A stretch of 64,000 nucleotides of DNA from Bradyrhizobium diversitatis (GTDB taxonomy: Bacteria > Pseudomonadota > Alphaproteobacteria > Rhizobiales > Xanthobacteraceae). The DNA is taken from positions 206,667 through 270,666 of the forward strand of contig NZ_JACEGD010000008.1 in assembly GCF_016031635.1 (NCBI RefSeq). Reading direction: 5' to 3'. A program made the translations under genes and the position numbers. Within the stretch, counting starts at the first letter, position 1. Each line of letters opens with the position of its first letter. The notes under the pieces were generated by a model that ran no database searches, was not told the DNA's origin, and worked only from the letters and a program-made list of their open reading frames with translations. Shown one piece after another: positions 26,410-35,630 of the stretch.

Positions 26410-26425
26410 ATAATTTCGAAATTAT
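26410..26425. promoter_or_regulatory. Palindromic operator, perfect copy before the chemoreceptor
   Basis: ATAATTTCGAAATTAT, a perfect 16-base palindrome, ends 13 bases before the chemoreceptor ATG. A protein bound here would cover the ribosome-binding or promoter-proximal region, which suggests repression. Confidence 0.75.
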
Positions 26426-26438
26426 ACAGGAAATCGAA

Positions 26439-28121
26439 ATGATCAGGTTGGGGACTTCGAGGCGACTGCTTGTAATGGTCGGCCTGTCCGTGCTGGGTCT
26501 TTGCGTTGTGGCGGTTGCCGGTCTGTTTACTCTTCGCGAGAACCTGCTTGAGGATAGAAAGGCGAAATTGAAGGATCTGGTCCAGGTCGCCCGTCTGGCG
26601 CTGATCGTGGACTATGAACGCTCGCGAAGTGAGGGCTTCGCCGAGGCGGACGCCAAAGCCCGGTCGCGGGCGCTTTTGCGCAGCCTTCGCTTTGGAAGCG
26701 ACTATTTTTTTGCAACTGGACCGAACCTGATCACGGAAGCGCATCCCAATCCCAAGATCGAAGGTATGAATATGTCCGGCGTGAAGGATCCGGACGGCGT
26801 CTACTTCTCGCGAGCGCAGGTCGACATCGCTCATCGAAACGGAAGCGGATACGTCTCGTACCGGTTTCCCAAGGCGGGAAGCGAAGCGCCAAGTTCAAAG
26901 ATTTCGTATGTCGAGCTGTTCGAACCGTACGACTGGACCATCGGCAGCGGCATCTACACTGACGATGTGGACGCGATTTTTGTTGGCCAGCTATTGAAGG
27001 TTGGTATGCTCATCGGGGGATTGTCGCTGGCCGTTATTATCATCTCGCTGCTGATCGCTCAAAGCATCGTCAAGCCAGTGAAGGCGATGACGTTTGCGAT
27101 GGAGAACCTCGCAAAAGGGCGAACGTCGACCGTTATTCCCGCGCTCGATCGGGTTGACGAGATCGGGGCGATGGCGAAGTCGGTTCAGGTATTCAGGGAC
27201 AACATGATCGAGGCCGAACGGTTGAGGGGAGACCAGCAGAAGCTGGAAGAGCGCTCCAGAACCGACAGGCGGAATCTTCTGGATCAGATGGCAAATGAGT
27301 TTCAGGCTGGCATCCGGTTATCCCTTGATGCAGCCGGGTTGTCTGCGGCTGACATGAGGAGGATATCGGAAGAGCTGGCTGTTCTCGCCGATGGCGTGGC
27401 GCGTGAGTCGACGCTGGGCGCCAATGCAGCGGTAGACACCGCAAGCAAGATCCAGGCGGTGGCGGCCGCGACCGAACAGCTCACTGCGTCGATCGACCAG
27501 ATTGATCGTCAGGTCATTCAATCGGCCAGGATTGCCGAGCAAACGCAGCTGGAAGCCAGACGCATAGACGCCACGATCAAGGCGCTCACCGAGGCCGCCA
27601 GAATGATTGAAGACGTCGTTCAGTTGATTAGTTCCATTGCTGCCCAAACCAATCTTCTTGCCCTGAATGCGGCCATTGAAGCAGCGCGTGCTGGCGAGGC
27701 AGGCCGCGGCTTCGCGGTCGTCGCGGCCGAGGTCAAGGCGCTTGCAAGTCAGACCTCAAAGGCCACCGAGCAGATCGCAAATCAGGTCGCAACGATCCAG
27801 GATACGACGGTCAATGCCGTGGGGGCTATCGGGGGTATCGCCGGTACGATTGAAGACCTTGGCCGCATAGCCGGCGAAGTAACATACGCGGTCAGTCAGC
27901 AGGGTGAGGCAACGCGGGAAATCGCCCTCAACATTCAGCGGATGGCCGATGGAACGGAGAGCGTGTCGCGCACGATCAGCGGCGTAAACCGCGCAGCCAT
28001 CGAAACAGGGAATTCGGCGAGCCTTGCACTGGAATGCGCGGATGCGCTCAATCGCCATTCAGCGAAGCTGGGCACGGACGTGGATCAATTTGTTACGAAG
28101 CTTCGAACGCGTGAAGCGTGA
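26439..28121 (+). CDS. Methyl-accepting chemotaxis protein with sCache_2-type sensor
   Basis: The 560-residue chemoreceptor has a first membrane helix (residues 9-30) and a periplasmic single-Cache domain with [23 protein letters not shown] and [10 protein letters not shown] segments. A second helix near 188-212 and a HAMP domain follow, then the signalling tip motif, containing [19 protein letters not shown] and [12 protein letters not shown]. It should control CheA in response to a periplasmic ligand. The operator touching its start places it in the 3-hydroxyanthranilate regulon, so the ligand is probably an aromatic acid or related organic acid. The C-terminus lacks a clear CheR-binding pentapeptide. 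Confidence 0.92.
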   Translation: MIRLGTSRRLLVMVGLSVLGLCVVAVAGLFTLRENLLEDRKAKLKDLVQVARLALIVDYERSRSEGFAEADAKARSRALLRSLRFGSDYFFATGPNLITEAHPNPKIEGMNMSGVKDPDGVYFSRAQVDIAHRNGSGYVSYRFPKAGSEAPSSKISYVELFEPYDWTIGSGIYTDDVDAIFVGQLLKVGMLIGGLSLAVIIISLLIAQSIVKPVKAMTFAMENLAKGRTSTVIPALDRVDEIGAMAKSVQVFRDNMIEAERLRGDQQKLEERSRTDRRNLLDQMANEFQAGIRLSLDAAGLSAADMRRISEELAVLADGVARESTLGANAAVDTASKIQAVAAATEQLTASIDQIDRQVIQSARIAEQTQLEARRIDATIKALTEAARMIEDVVQLISSIAAQTNLLALNAAIEAARAGEAGRGFAVVAAEVKALASQTSKATEQIANQVATIQDTTVNAVGAIGGIAGTIEDLGRIAGEVTYAVSQQGEATREIALNIQRMADGTESVSRTISGVNRAAIETGNSASLALECADALNRHSAKLGTDVDQFVTKLRTREA

Positions 28122-28140
28122 GTTGCGCTGGCGACGTCCG

Positions 28141-29028
28141 ATGAATTGGGAGCGGGTCCATATATTCCTGGAAGTCGCCCGCGTCGGACAGATTTCGCGG
28201 GCCTCGAGGAAACTGAAGCTGGATCATTCGACGGTTGCCCGTCAAATCACTGCGCTGGAGACAAATATTGGAGCCAGACTGCTTGAGCGGAGCAGATCTG
28301 GATGCCAGCTAACTTCGGCGGGTAAAACTCTGCTTGCCGCTGCGGAGCGCGCGGAAAGTGAGTTCCTTCGCGTGAATTCGGAGATTGGCGCCGCAGGTGA
28401 TGAGATCTGCGGCACCGTCCGCGTCGGAACTCCCGAGGGCTTTGGAAACTATTATCTGGCCGATCGGCTTGGCATGCTGGCATCCCGACACCCCAGGCTA
28501 CTCATTCAGCTTGTGCCGTTGCCGCGCACATTCTCACTTGCGCGGCGCGAGGCCGATGTAGCGATAGCCCTCGATCGGCCCGATCGGGGTCGCTTGATCC
28601 TGTCGAGGCTGACGAACTACAGCCTCAGCGTGTATGCGTCAGAAGAATATCTTGTTCGCGAGGGGGCAATTGAAACCCGGGCTGATCTCGCAGGACGGAT
28701 GCTGATAACGCACGTAGAGGATCTGGCCTACGCCCGGGCCCTGAGCTACGCGTCGGCTGTTGGACGGTTCATGTCGCGCCGGTACGAGTGCGGGTCCGTT
28801 GTCGGTCAGCTCGAGGCCATCCGCTCCGGTCACGGAGTAGGAATAGTGCACGACTACGTTGCTCTGCGATATCCCGAGCTCAGGCGCGTTCTTCGTGAAA
28901 TGAGATTTACACGCACGTACTGGCTCGCGTCCCATCCTGACACGCATAACAGTCGACAAGTGCAAGAGGTGCGTCGATTCATTTCCGGGTCAATAAGGGA
29001 GGATCGGTCCTTGTTCTGTTGGCAGTGA
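28141..29028 (+). CDS. LysR-family transcriptional regulator
   Basis: The 295-residue protein has the LysR helix-turn-helix ([20 protein letters not shown], then [26 protein letters not shown]) and a periplasmic-binding-like effector domain starting [15 protein letters not shown] 28141 is used because the helix-turn-helix follows at once; the open frame overlaps the end of the chemoreceptor gene. It lies 19 bases after that gene on the same strand, which is unusual since LysR genes are mostly divergent from their targets. Its target and effector are unknown; the amidohydrolase gene downstream is one candidate. Confidence 0.9.
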   Translation: MNWERVHIFLEVARVGQISRASRKLKLDHSTVARQITALETNIGARLLERSRSGCQLTSAGKTLLAAAERAESEFLRVNSEIGAAGDEICGTVRVGTPEGFGNYYLADRLGMLASRHPRLLIQLVPLPRTFSLARREADVAIALDRPDRGRLILSRLTNYSLSVYASEEYLVREGAIETRADLAGRMLITHVEDLAYARALSYASAVGRFMSRRYECGSVVGQLEAIRSGHGVGIVHDYVALRYPELRRVLREMRFTRTYWLASHPDTHNSRQVQEVRRFISGSIREDRSLFCWQ

Positions 29029-29102
29029 AATCGGGAAACTGGTCCTCGATCGTACCGTGTTGAGATCTTGATGGTGCGGGCATCCTTGCCTGCCGAATAT
29101 GC

Positions 29103-29312
29103 GTGGAGTTGCCTTTGAACGAAGCGAGACGCCTTTGGACCGCCACTGATGACGAAATTTTGAGGCAGGAAATTGCGGCGGGTCGACGTGTGGAGTCGAT
29201 AGCCAGGCAGCTCAACCGGACTGAAGCTGCAATACGCGCGAGAGCCTATGTCCTCGGACTCCTCTTGCGCCGCATGGGAACCCGGCGAGCCAACTCTCCG
29301 CGGTGGGGATAG
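29103..29312 (+). CDS. Small SANT/Myb-like helix-turn-helix protein
   Basis: The 69-residue product carries RLWTATDDEILRQEIAAGRR and IARQLNRTEAAIRARAYVLG, the pattern of short rhizobial proteins with one Myb/SANT-like helix-turn-helix. They probably bind DNA, but no function is known to me. The GTG start at 29103 is weakly supported. It stands between the LysR gene and the amidohydrolase operator. Confidence 0.6.
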   Translation: MELPLNEARRLWTATDDEILRQEIAAGRRVESIARQLNRTEAAIRARAYVLGLLLRRMGTRRANSPRWG

Positions 29313-29407
29313 TCGAGACGGTTGTTGCTCACGGTGTGCCCCGGCGAACCGGATGCCGGGCAGAGTGACGAGGTTGGCAAGGCTGCCTTGCGCAGATCGC
29401 GTATTGC

Positions 29408-29423
29408 ATAATATCGAAATAAC
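29408..29423. promoter_or_regulatory. Operator variant before the amidohydrolase gene
   Basis: ATAATATCGAAATAAC matches 13 of 16 positions of the palindrome. It lies 83 bases before the amidohydrolase start, the same spacing class as the sites before the dehydrogenase and ridA. A second half-site, GAATATCGAAGAAT, follows within 10 bases. Confidence 0.6.
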
Positions 29424-29506
29424 ATAGAATATCGAAGAATGAACAAAGAGCGCGATGGACTAAAGACCAGCCCGGGTTCGGAAGGCGGCAGTGTGAGGTC
29501 GTGCAT

Positions 29507-31189
29507 ATGAACTCGACAGATAGCCATGAGAGGTCTTTCAACCGCGGCGGTGCCAATTCGGTGTGGCCGGATTCGATTTTCGTGAACGGTAATGTCGTAA
29601 CTGCGGATGCTGACTTCCGTGTTGTGAGTGCAGTCGCGATTCGAGATGGCAAGTTTGTCCTGGTCGGTGAAACCAGCGAGGTCAGATCGACTGCCGGGCC
29701 GCCGACGGAAATCATCGATCTTCAGGGACGAACTGTGCTTCCCGGTCTCATTGACACCCATGCCCATGTTGAGCGCGCTGGCCTGCTGGAATCCACAGTG
29801 CAGCTGAACGACGTGGCTACGGTTGCCCAGGCGCTGGATCGTATCCGGCACTATGCCGACAAGTTGCCGGCAGGCCGGTGGGTGAGGGGGGCAGAGTGGC
29901 ATCCGATCGCGCAGCTGACGGAAAAGCGCTTCCTCACACGCGAGGAGCTGGATCAGGCTGCGCCCCGTAATCCTGTATGTCTTCCCGTCGGGCATTTCAC
30001 CCTGGTGAATTCGAAGGCGCTGGCGATGGCCGGAATCAGCCGGGAGACGGCCGATCCCGAGGGTGGGATCATCCACCGCGACAAGGCGACCGGAGAGCCC
30101 AACGGAACCCTGGAAGAAGCTGCCGAGGGTCTGGTGCACGCTCTGTTGCCGCAATGGTCTGAAGATGAGCGCGACGAACAGTTGCAGCACGCCATGCGGT
30201 ACTTCAATGAGTTCGGGCTTACGTCAGCGATAAGTGCAGCAGTCGACCCCGCGACGATGCGAGCGCATCAGCGTGTTCGGCGAAGCGGGAAAGCTTCGCT
30301 GCGGATCAGCGCGATGTACGCGCCAACCGGCGGCCTCAATCCAGCCATGACGACGGACGAGTGGGATCTGTTCTTCGCACGCATCGGCGCTGCCTCCGAT
30401 TTTGGAGATGACTGGCTAAGCTACTCAGGTGTCAAACTTCAGATTGATGGCGGGATGACGCTGCGTACCGCGGCGATGCGCGACGGTTATCCCGACGATC
30501 CGGCATACAAGGGCACGATTGTCATTGAGCCAGCCAGATTTAATGCCCTGGTTGCAACAGCGAATCGTTACGGCTGGCGTGTGGGCGTCCATGCAGTCGG
30601 AGACGCGGCTATCGACACGGTGCTGGAGGCGTACGAGCGAGCCAGTGCAGAACGCTCGATCAGGGGGCGGCGTTTTATCATTATTCATGGCAGTCTGATG
30701 CGCCGGGACCAGATGGAGCGTGCGCGCGCACTTGACGTGCGTGTCGACGCGCAAACGTCGTTTCTCTGGGACAAGGCGCCGGCGGTCGCGAAGTTTCTCG
30801 GGAAGGAAACCGCTGATCGGGCCTTTCCGATGCGCACCATGATCGATGTAATGGGGCTTGATGCCGTGGCCCAGGGAACCGATTATCCCACCAATTCCCT
30901 GAACCCGTTCATCAACATGTATGTGATGGTGACACGGCGCGACAGGAGCGGCCAGACATTCGGTGCTGCGGAAAGGATCAGCCGCGAGGAGGCTATTCGC
31001 CTCTATACAAGCGCCGCGGCGCGCTACTCATTTTCCGAGCGAAAGACTGGATCGATCGAGCCCGGCAAATACGCCGATATGGTCGTTATTTCGGATGACA
31101 TCCTTTCCGTTCCCGATGAGGCGATCAAGGACATCGTGGCCATTCGCACAATTGTTGAGGGGCGCACTGTGTTCGTACGTGAACTATGA
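29507..31189 (+). CDS. YtcJ-like metal-dependent amidohydrolase (amidohydrolase 3)
   Basis: The 560-residue enzyme hydrolyses an amide-type bond in an unknown substrate. Metal-site motifs are seen in order: LIDTHAHVERAG, a lysine in SGVKLQIDGG, VGVHAVGDAAIDTVLEA, FIIIHGSLMRRD and QGTDYPTNSLNPF. The N-terminal beta-sandwich starts SIFVNGNVVTADADF and closes at the C-terminus with GSIEPGKYADMVVISDD. ATG 29507 is chosen. The upstream operator variant ties it to the aromatic regulon, where an N-acyl or N-formyl aromatic amine could be its substrate (inference). The stop overlaps the next open frame, so it may be cotranscribed with the dioxygenase pair. Confidence 0.88.
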   Translation: MNSTDSHERSFNRGGANSVWPDSIFVNGNVVTADADFRVVSAVAIRDGKFVLVGETSEVRSTAGPPTEIIDLQGRTVLPGLIDTHAHVERAGLLESTVQLNDVATVAQALDRIRHYADKLPAGRWVRGAEWHPIAQLTEKRFLTREELDQAAPRNPVCLPVGHFTLVNSKALAMAGISRETADPEGGIIHRDKATGEPNGTLEEAAEGLVHALLPQWSEDERDEQLQHAMRYFNEFGLTSAISAAVDPATMRAHQRVRRSGKASLRISAMYAPTGGLNPAMTTDEWDLFFARIGAASDFGDDWLSYSGVKLQIDGGMTLRTAAMRDGYPDDPAYKGTIVIEPARFNALVATANRYGWRVGVHAVGDAAIDTVLEAYERASAERSIRGRRFIIIHGSLMRRDQMERARALDVRVDAQTSFLWDKAPAVAKFLGKETADRAFPMRTMIDVMGLDAVAQGTDYPTNSLNPFINMYVMVTRRDRSGQTFGAAERISREEAIRLYTSAAARYSFSERKTGSIEPGKYADMVVISDDILSVPDEAIKDIVAIRTIVEGRTVFVREL

Positions 31190-31230
31190 AGGCCGCGTGC
31201 GTCAGTAGCGGTCAGGAGGGCGCGAACGAG

Positions 31231-32109
31231 ATGATCAACGGCAACGAGAGACCGCTTGTCACGTCGGTTTGTTATGTACGCTTGTCAGTCACCGAGCTGC
31301 ATGCCAGCGCCCGCTTCATGTCGGATGTCTTCGGCCTGCAGCGCGTCGCGGAACAGGACGGCGAGATCGCTTTTCGTTCCGACGACCGCTATCGGACAGT
31401 CAGTCTCGCCAGCAACTCGAGCGACGATGCGAGCATCGGGATTGAAGTATGGGACGACGAGGCGCTCGACATCATTGGCAGGCGCCTGGGCGATCTAGGC
31501 TTCGTGGTAAAGAACGCTGACCCCGATGAGTGTCGGCGACGCTACGTCCATTCAGCACTTCTGGCCGAGGATGCCTCGAAGAACCGGATCGACCTCGTGG
31601 TGCGCCCCTCGCGCAGCGGCAAACGCTATTTTCCAACCCGTGACGCCGGCATCGTGCAGTTCCATAGCGTCGGCCTTCGGACCACGCACCATGTCCGCGA
31701 CCTCGCCTTCTGGAAAGCTGTCGGAGCCGAAGTCAGCGACTGGGTCGGCGACATCGCGTATTTGCGGACCGACGGGAAGCATCACCGCATCGCGCTGTTC
31801 CCTTCGAAGCGCAACGGGCTGCTCTATTCCGCATTCGAAGTCGAAGCGCTCGATCAGATCATGCAGAACAGCTACTTCATGCAAGAGAGCCAGATCAAGA
31901 TCGTGCAGGGCCCCGGCCGCCAGGCTGCGTCGCGCCAGATCTTCCTGCATGTGGAGGGACCCGACGGCGTGATCTTTTCCTACGTCACCGGAATGGTGGA
32001 ATACGGCGACAGGCCGCGACTGGCGCGACAGTTTCCACTGGCAGCGACGTCGTTATGCGATTGGGGCAGTGAGAGCAAAGACGTGCCGGAATTGCGCGCG
32101 CCCCTCTAA
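31231..32109 (+). CDS. Extradiol dioxygenase homologue lacking the metal ligands (VOC fold)
   Basis: The 292-residue protein has the two-module VOC layout of type I extradiol dioxygenases and aligns along its length with the next gene product. The three iron ligands of that neighbour (His140, His194, Glu245) fall at Ser146, Tyr199 and Ser250 here, in QFHSVGLR, GLLYSAFEV and GVIFSYVTG. A shifted His145 lies next to the first site. It is therefore unlikely to be a catalytic dioxygenase by itself and may be a structural or regulatory partner, or a binding protein. ATG 31231 behind GGAGGG is chosen; an ATG at 31186 overlaps the amidohydrolase stop. Confidence 0.8.
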   Translation: MINGNERPLVTSVCYVRLSVTELHASARFMSDVFGLQRVAEQDGEIAFRSDDRYRTVSLASNSSDDASIGIEVWDDEALDIIGRRLGDLGFVVKNADPDECRRRYVHSALLAEDASKNRIDLVVRPSRSGKRYFPTRDAGIVQFHSVGLRTTHHVRDLAFWKAVGAEVSDWVGDIAYLRTDGKHHRIALFPSKRNGLLYSAFEVEALDQIMQNSYFMQESQIKIVQGPGRQAASRQIFLHVEGPDGVIFSYVTGMVEYGDRPRLARQFPLAATSLCDWGSESKDVPELRAPL

Positions 32110-32130
32110 GACAACAAGAAGGAAACGAGC

Positions 32131-32973
32131 ATGATTTATCTCAAGGATGTCAGCTACGTCCGCCTCGGATCGCCGGACCTCGAATCGGCCGAAGCCTTTG
32201 CGACCGCCTGTCTCGGCTTGCAGATTGCGGAACGCGGCAAGAAGAAGCTCTATTTTCGGTCCGACGATCGGGCGCACACGCTATGCTACTCGGAAGGCGA
32301 TGCGGGCAATCAGACCGTCGGCTTCGAGGTCGAGGATGATGCGAGCCTGCAGGTTGCCGCATCCACGCTCGAAGCGCTCGGCCACGCCGTCCATGCTGGC
32401 ACGGCCGAAGAGGCCGAGCAGCGCAAAGTCAAAGCGTTCATCGGCTTTTACGATCCGACCGGCAATCACATCGAACTGGTGGTGCGACCGGAACGCAGCG
32501 GGCCTCGCTATTTCGCCAGCCGCGATGCGGGCATCACCGGCTTCAGCCACGTCGGATTGAACTCGACCAATCTCTTGCGTGACGAGCGGTTCTGGACCCA
32601 GGTTTGCAACGCCCGAGTTAGCGATCGCATTGGTGATATTTCCCTGATGCGCGTCAACGCCATCCATCACACGATCGCGCTGCTTCCTGCGCCAAATGCC
32701 GGTATCCAACACATCAACCACCAGGTCGGGAGCAGCGATGACGTGTTGCGCTCCCACTACTTCCTGAACGAGAAGCGCGTGCCAATCGTATTCGGGCCTG
32801 GTCGGCATCCGACCTCGGGCGCTCGTTTCCTCTACTTCAAAGGTCCTGACGGCATGGTCTTTGAATACTCTGTCGGAGTCGGCGAAATCGAGAACGATGA
32901 GACCCACCGCCCGCGTCAATTCGGCTTCGAGCCAGCCAGCTTCTGCATGTGGGGCGCCAAGCCCGCCGGCTGA
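32131..32973 (+). CDS. Type I extradiol ring-cleavage dioxygenase (VOC fold)
   Basis: The 280-residue protein has an N-terminal inactive module (LKDVSYVRLGSPDLESAEAF) and a C-terminal catalytic module with the 2-His-1-Glu facial triad: His140 in GFSHVGLN, His194 in IQHINHQV and Glu245 in MVFEYSVGV. Acid/base His residues are present in NAIHHTIAL. Enzymes of this type cleave catechols next to the hydroxyls using Fe(II) and O2. The substrate is not defined; it is not the 3-hydroxyanthranilate enzyme, which is a cupin encoded at 24302. It follows the ligand-less homologue by 21 bases and precedes an SDR gene. Confidence 0.87.
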   Translation: MIYLKDVSYVRLGSPDLESAEAFATACLGLQIAERGKKKLYFRSDDRAHTLCYSEGDAGNQTVGFEVEDDASLQVAASTLEALGHAVHAGTAEEAEQRKVKAFIGFYDPTGNHIELVVRPERSGPRYFASRDAGITGFSHVGLNSTNLLRDERFWTQVCNARVSDRIGDISLMRVNAIHHTIALLPAPNAGIQHINHQVGSSDDVLRSHYFLNEKRVPIVFGPGRHPTSGARFLYFKGPDGMVFEYSVGVGEIENDETHRPRQFGFEPASFCMWGAKPAG

Positions 32974-33039
32974 CGTTACCAGAGGAATAAAATACCGACA
33001 CTTCATCGAACGACGTGAAGTAGCTACTGGCGAGGGATC

Positions 33040-33819
33040 ATGGATCTGGGACTCAAGGGTCGAAAGGCCGTCGTGTGTGCGGCGAGCCAGGGGCTCGGCA
33101 AGGCAAGTGCCATGGCGCTTGCGCGAGAGGGGGTCGAGCTGTTCATTGCTGCCCGGCGGCGAGAGGTGCTGGAAGCAACAGCAGATGAGATTGCGAAACT
33201 AACGGGAAGCCGCCCGAACACGATTGCCGCGGACGTGACGACGAATGAAGGACGGGACGCCCTCTTGTCGGCCTGTCCTGCTCCAGACATTCTCATCAAT
33301 AATGCCGGCGGTCCGCCGCCCGGAGACTTTCGCAAGCTTGAGCGCGATGACTGGATCAAGGCACTCGACGGCAACATGCTGGCGCCGATTGCCTTGATCA
33401 AGGCGACACTGGACGGCATGATCGAGCGCAGATTCGGCCGCATCGTCAATGTGACTTCGCACGCGGTAAAGGCTCCGGTCGCGATGCTGGCATTGTCCAA
33501 CGGCGCGCGCACGGGCCTCACTGGCTTCATTGCCGGCTTGTGTCGCTCGGTGGCCGAGCACAACGTGACCATCAACAATCTTTTGCCCGGCACGTTCGAT
33601 ACCGACCGGCTGAAATCGAACCTGGCTGCGCTGGCAAAGAACACCTCACGCGACGCCGCAGAAGTCACCGAGGAAATCAGGATGGCCAATCCGACCAAGC
33701 GCTTCGGTCAGCCCCACGAGTTCGGTGCTGCCTGCGCGTTCCTTTGCTCGGCGCAAGCTGGATACATAACAGGGCAAAACATCCTCATCGACGGCGGCGC
33801 CTATCCCGGCACGTTCTGA
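33040..33819 (+). CDS. Short-chain dehydrogenase/reductase with atypical active site
   Basis: The 259-residue SDR has the cofactor loop CAASQGLGKASA, NNAG in ILINNAGGPPPG and the catalytic Ser region IVNVTSHAVKAP. At the YxxxK position it reads LSNGARTGLTGF, so the usual Tyr and Lys are replaced; a subgroup of SDRs with this SNGAR pattern is known. The end, ITGQNILIDGGAYPG, is normal. The gene is 66 bases after the extradiol dioxygenase and may process a dihydrodiol or hydroxy-acyl intermediate of that pathway, but classical SDR chemistry is uncertain without Tyr. Confidence 0.82.
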   Translation: MDLGLKGRKAVVCAASQGLGKASAMALAREGVELFIAARRREVLEATADEIAKLTGSRPNTIAADVTTNEGRDALLSACPAPDILINNAGGPPPGDFRKLERDDWIKALDGNMLAPIALIKATLDGMIERRFGRIVNVTSHAVKAPVAMLALSNGARTGLTGFIAGLCRSVAEHNVTINNLLPGTFDTDRLKSNLAALAKNTSRDAAEVTEEIRMANPTKRFGQPHEFGAACAFLCSAQAGYITGQNILIDGGAYPGTF

Positions 33820-34104
33820 TCGGGTGGTAAGCGACGGGCCCGACGTTCTCACAGACATGCGCAGATTGCACTGTCGTGAGATGGTCAATCACCCATGGCG
33901 ACGCCAAACGTCGCTGAGAGGTCCGTTTTCTCCGACGGGAATGGGACCGTCTGCGATCGGTCGATACCGTCTCTTGGGGTGCCAGGGATCTCGGACATCC
34001 GCCGCGAGGTGCGGAAGAACCGGATCGAGCTCGTCCTGAATTCCGATCGGACGTGCAAGTTCAGTCAAATAGACGGCGTCCCTGATGAATGCCGTGTCGA
34101 TGCC

Positions 34105-34698
34105 CTAGGCCGCCTCCGCAGCCTGTGCCACTTCCTCGTGCCGCTTCCGGTTGATCAGGTTCAGCAGGTGAACGGAAGCGCGTGCGTCGCAGAGCGCCCG
34201 ATGATGATTTTCGAGTTCGATGCCGTAGATTTCGCAGAGTTTGCCGAGCCCGTAGGATTTATGTCCGGGATAGCGCCGCCGCATTCCGGCGCACGTGCAG
34301 AGCTTGGGAAACCGGAAGCGGCGCTCCAGCCGTTCGTACTCATAAGCGATGAATCCATAGTCGAAATTGACGTTATGGGCGACGAAGATGCCGTCACCCA
34401 TGAATTCCATGAAGCTTTCCGCCACATTCGCGAACACGGGTGCGTCCCGCACCATCTCATTGGTGATACCGGTCAATTGAACGATTTTGGCCGGGATCGG
34501 ACGTTGCGGATTAAGCAACGTGTGCCATTCGTCGACAACCTTGTGATTGCGAACCTTCACTGCGCCGATCTCCGTGATGCGGTCGCCGTTCGACCAGGCG
34601 CCGGTGGTCTCGATGTCGACCACGACGTAGTCCTGTTCGGGGTCGAAGCGATAGTCGACCCGGCCGATTTCAGCAACGATGATGGTCGCCGGTGCCAT
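34105..34698 (-). CDS. DnaQ-like 3'-5' exonuclease (DEDDh family)
   Basis: The 197-residue protein has Exo I VVVDIETTGAWSNGDRITEIG with Asp and Glu, Exo II VAHNVNFDYGFIAYEYERL with Asp, and Exo III HRALCDARA with His and Asp. These bind two metal ions and remove nucleotides from 3' ends. It is close in size to stand-alone polymerase III epsilon-like or RNase T-like enzymes. ATG 34698 is chosen; eight codons more are possible. It lies 49 bases beyond the end of the membrane-protein gene on the same strand, so it may be the last gene of the giant-protein operon or a separate housekeeping gene. Confidence 0.88.
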   Translation of the reverse strand: MAPATIIVAEIGRVDYRFDPEQDYVVVDIETTGAWSNGDRITEIGAVKVRNHKVVDEWHTLLNPQRPIPAKIVQLTGITNEMVRDAPVFANVAESFMEFMGDGIFVAHNVNFDYGFIAYEYERLERRFRFPKLCTCAGMRRRYPGHKSYGLGKLCEIYGIELENHHRALCDARASVHLLNLINRKRHEEVAQAAEAA

Positions 34699-34747
34699 GC
34701 TTTTGAGCTGCCTTACTGGCAACTGACGTCATCTCGTCTGATGGTCT

Positions 34748-35593
34748 TCACGACGCTCTGCCATTCTGGCGTTCAAGCGGGCCTGGCTCCGGGCCGTGGG
34801 CCTGGCGACTTTTCTCGTCAGGTATGGCCTGCGACGTGGGGGCTTCGCTGTACCACTCAAATATCTCTATCGAAACTTTTGTGATCCTGATGGCAAGTGC
34901 TGCGGCGAGAAGAAAAAAGCCAAAGAACTTATACCGCGCGACCACGCCTTGCGGATCATGAACAAAAACGCTCCCCCTTAATCCATCCACGATTGTTCGG
35001 ATGTTGACGACGCCAGGAGACAGGAAGCTGTCCTGTGGATTATCGAGCAAGTGGAACTCATTTTGCAGGGCGCGGGCCCATCTTTCCAGACCCTCGATCC
35101 CGTCTATGGCGGGCTTGAGCTTGACCTCGTTCAGTCGGAAGCGGAAATTCGTGGGGATTTGTTGCAGCAGCCTGCATTTCTCGGATTGGTCATTGTCCCG
35201 CCGGCACCTGGAACTGTGATCTTCCATGACCATGGGAAGGTGCCCGAGGGCATCGAGTGCGCGCTCGAAGGCGGCGCGAGCATCAGCCGCGTATTGCTGC
35301 CGCGAAAACTCAAGCCCCGCCGACAGCAGACCAATGGCTGCGACACCCAGATAAAGGTAGTCGATGTACTTGGTGACATTCTTGGTATGATACCCGCGTA
35401 CGAAGTAGAACCAAGCATGATAGACTATTAGCGCGAGTACGAAACATATGGCTATTTCCAACGGTACGTCCTGGTCCGTGCCTAAATGACGCGATATCAA
35501 AGATCCAGTGACAGCGACGCCGATCACGATTGCGGTCAAAAGAGCAAACTCAAGCGCGACTGACGCTCTCCGTATTTTTCCATAGCATCTCAA
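34748..35593 (-). CDS. Multi-pass membrane protein at the end of the giant-gene operon
   Basis: The likely start is TTG 35593, eight bases behind AGGAGG; the open frame extends further only inside the preceding giant gene. The 281-residue product has helices near residues 8-30 (VALEFALLTAIVIGVAV), 38-57 (IAICFVLALIVYHAWFYFV) and 68-86 (YLYLGVAAIGLLSAGL). A soluble domain of about 140 residues with two cysteine-bearing turns follows, then a last helix (FFGFFLLAAALAIRITKV) and a charged tail. No domain is recognised. Its position 37 bases after the 2479-residue gene suggests a membrane anchor or immunity-type partner of the giant proteins (inference). Confidence 0.7.
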   Translation of the reverse strand: MRCYGKIRRASVALEFALLTAIVIGVAVTGSLISRHLGTDQDVPLEIAICFVLALIVYHAWFYFVRGYHTKNVTKYIDYLYLGVAAIGLLSAGLEFSRQQYAADARAAFERALDALGHLPMVMEDHSSRCRRDNDQSEKCRLLQQIPTNFRFRLNEVKLKPAIDGIEGLERWARALQNEFHLLDNPQDSFLSPGVVNIRTIVDGLRGSVFVHDPQGVVARYKFFGFFLLAAALAIRITKVSIEIFEWYSEAPTSQAIPDEKSRQAHGPEPGPLERQNGRAS

Positions 35594-35630
35594 GCTCCCA
35601 TCCTCCTGATGGCGGCGAGCGTATGCACGT

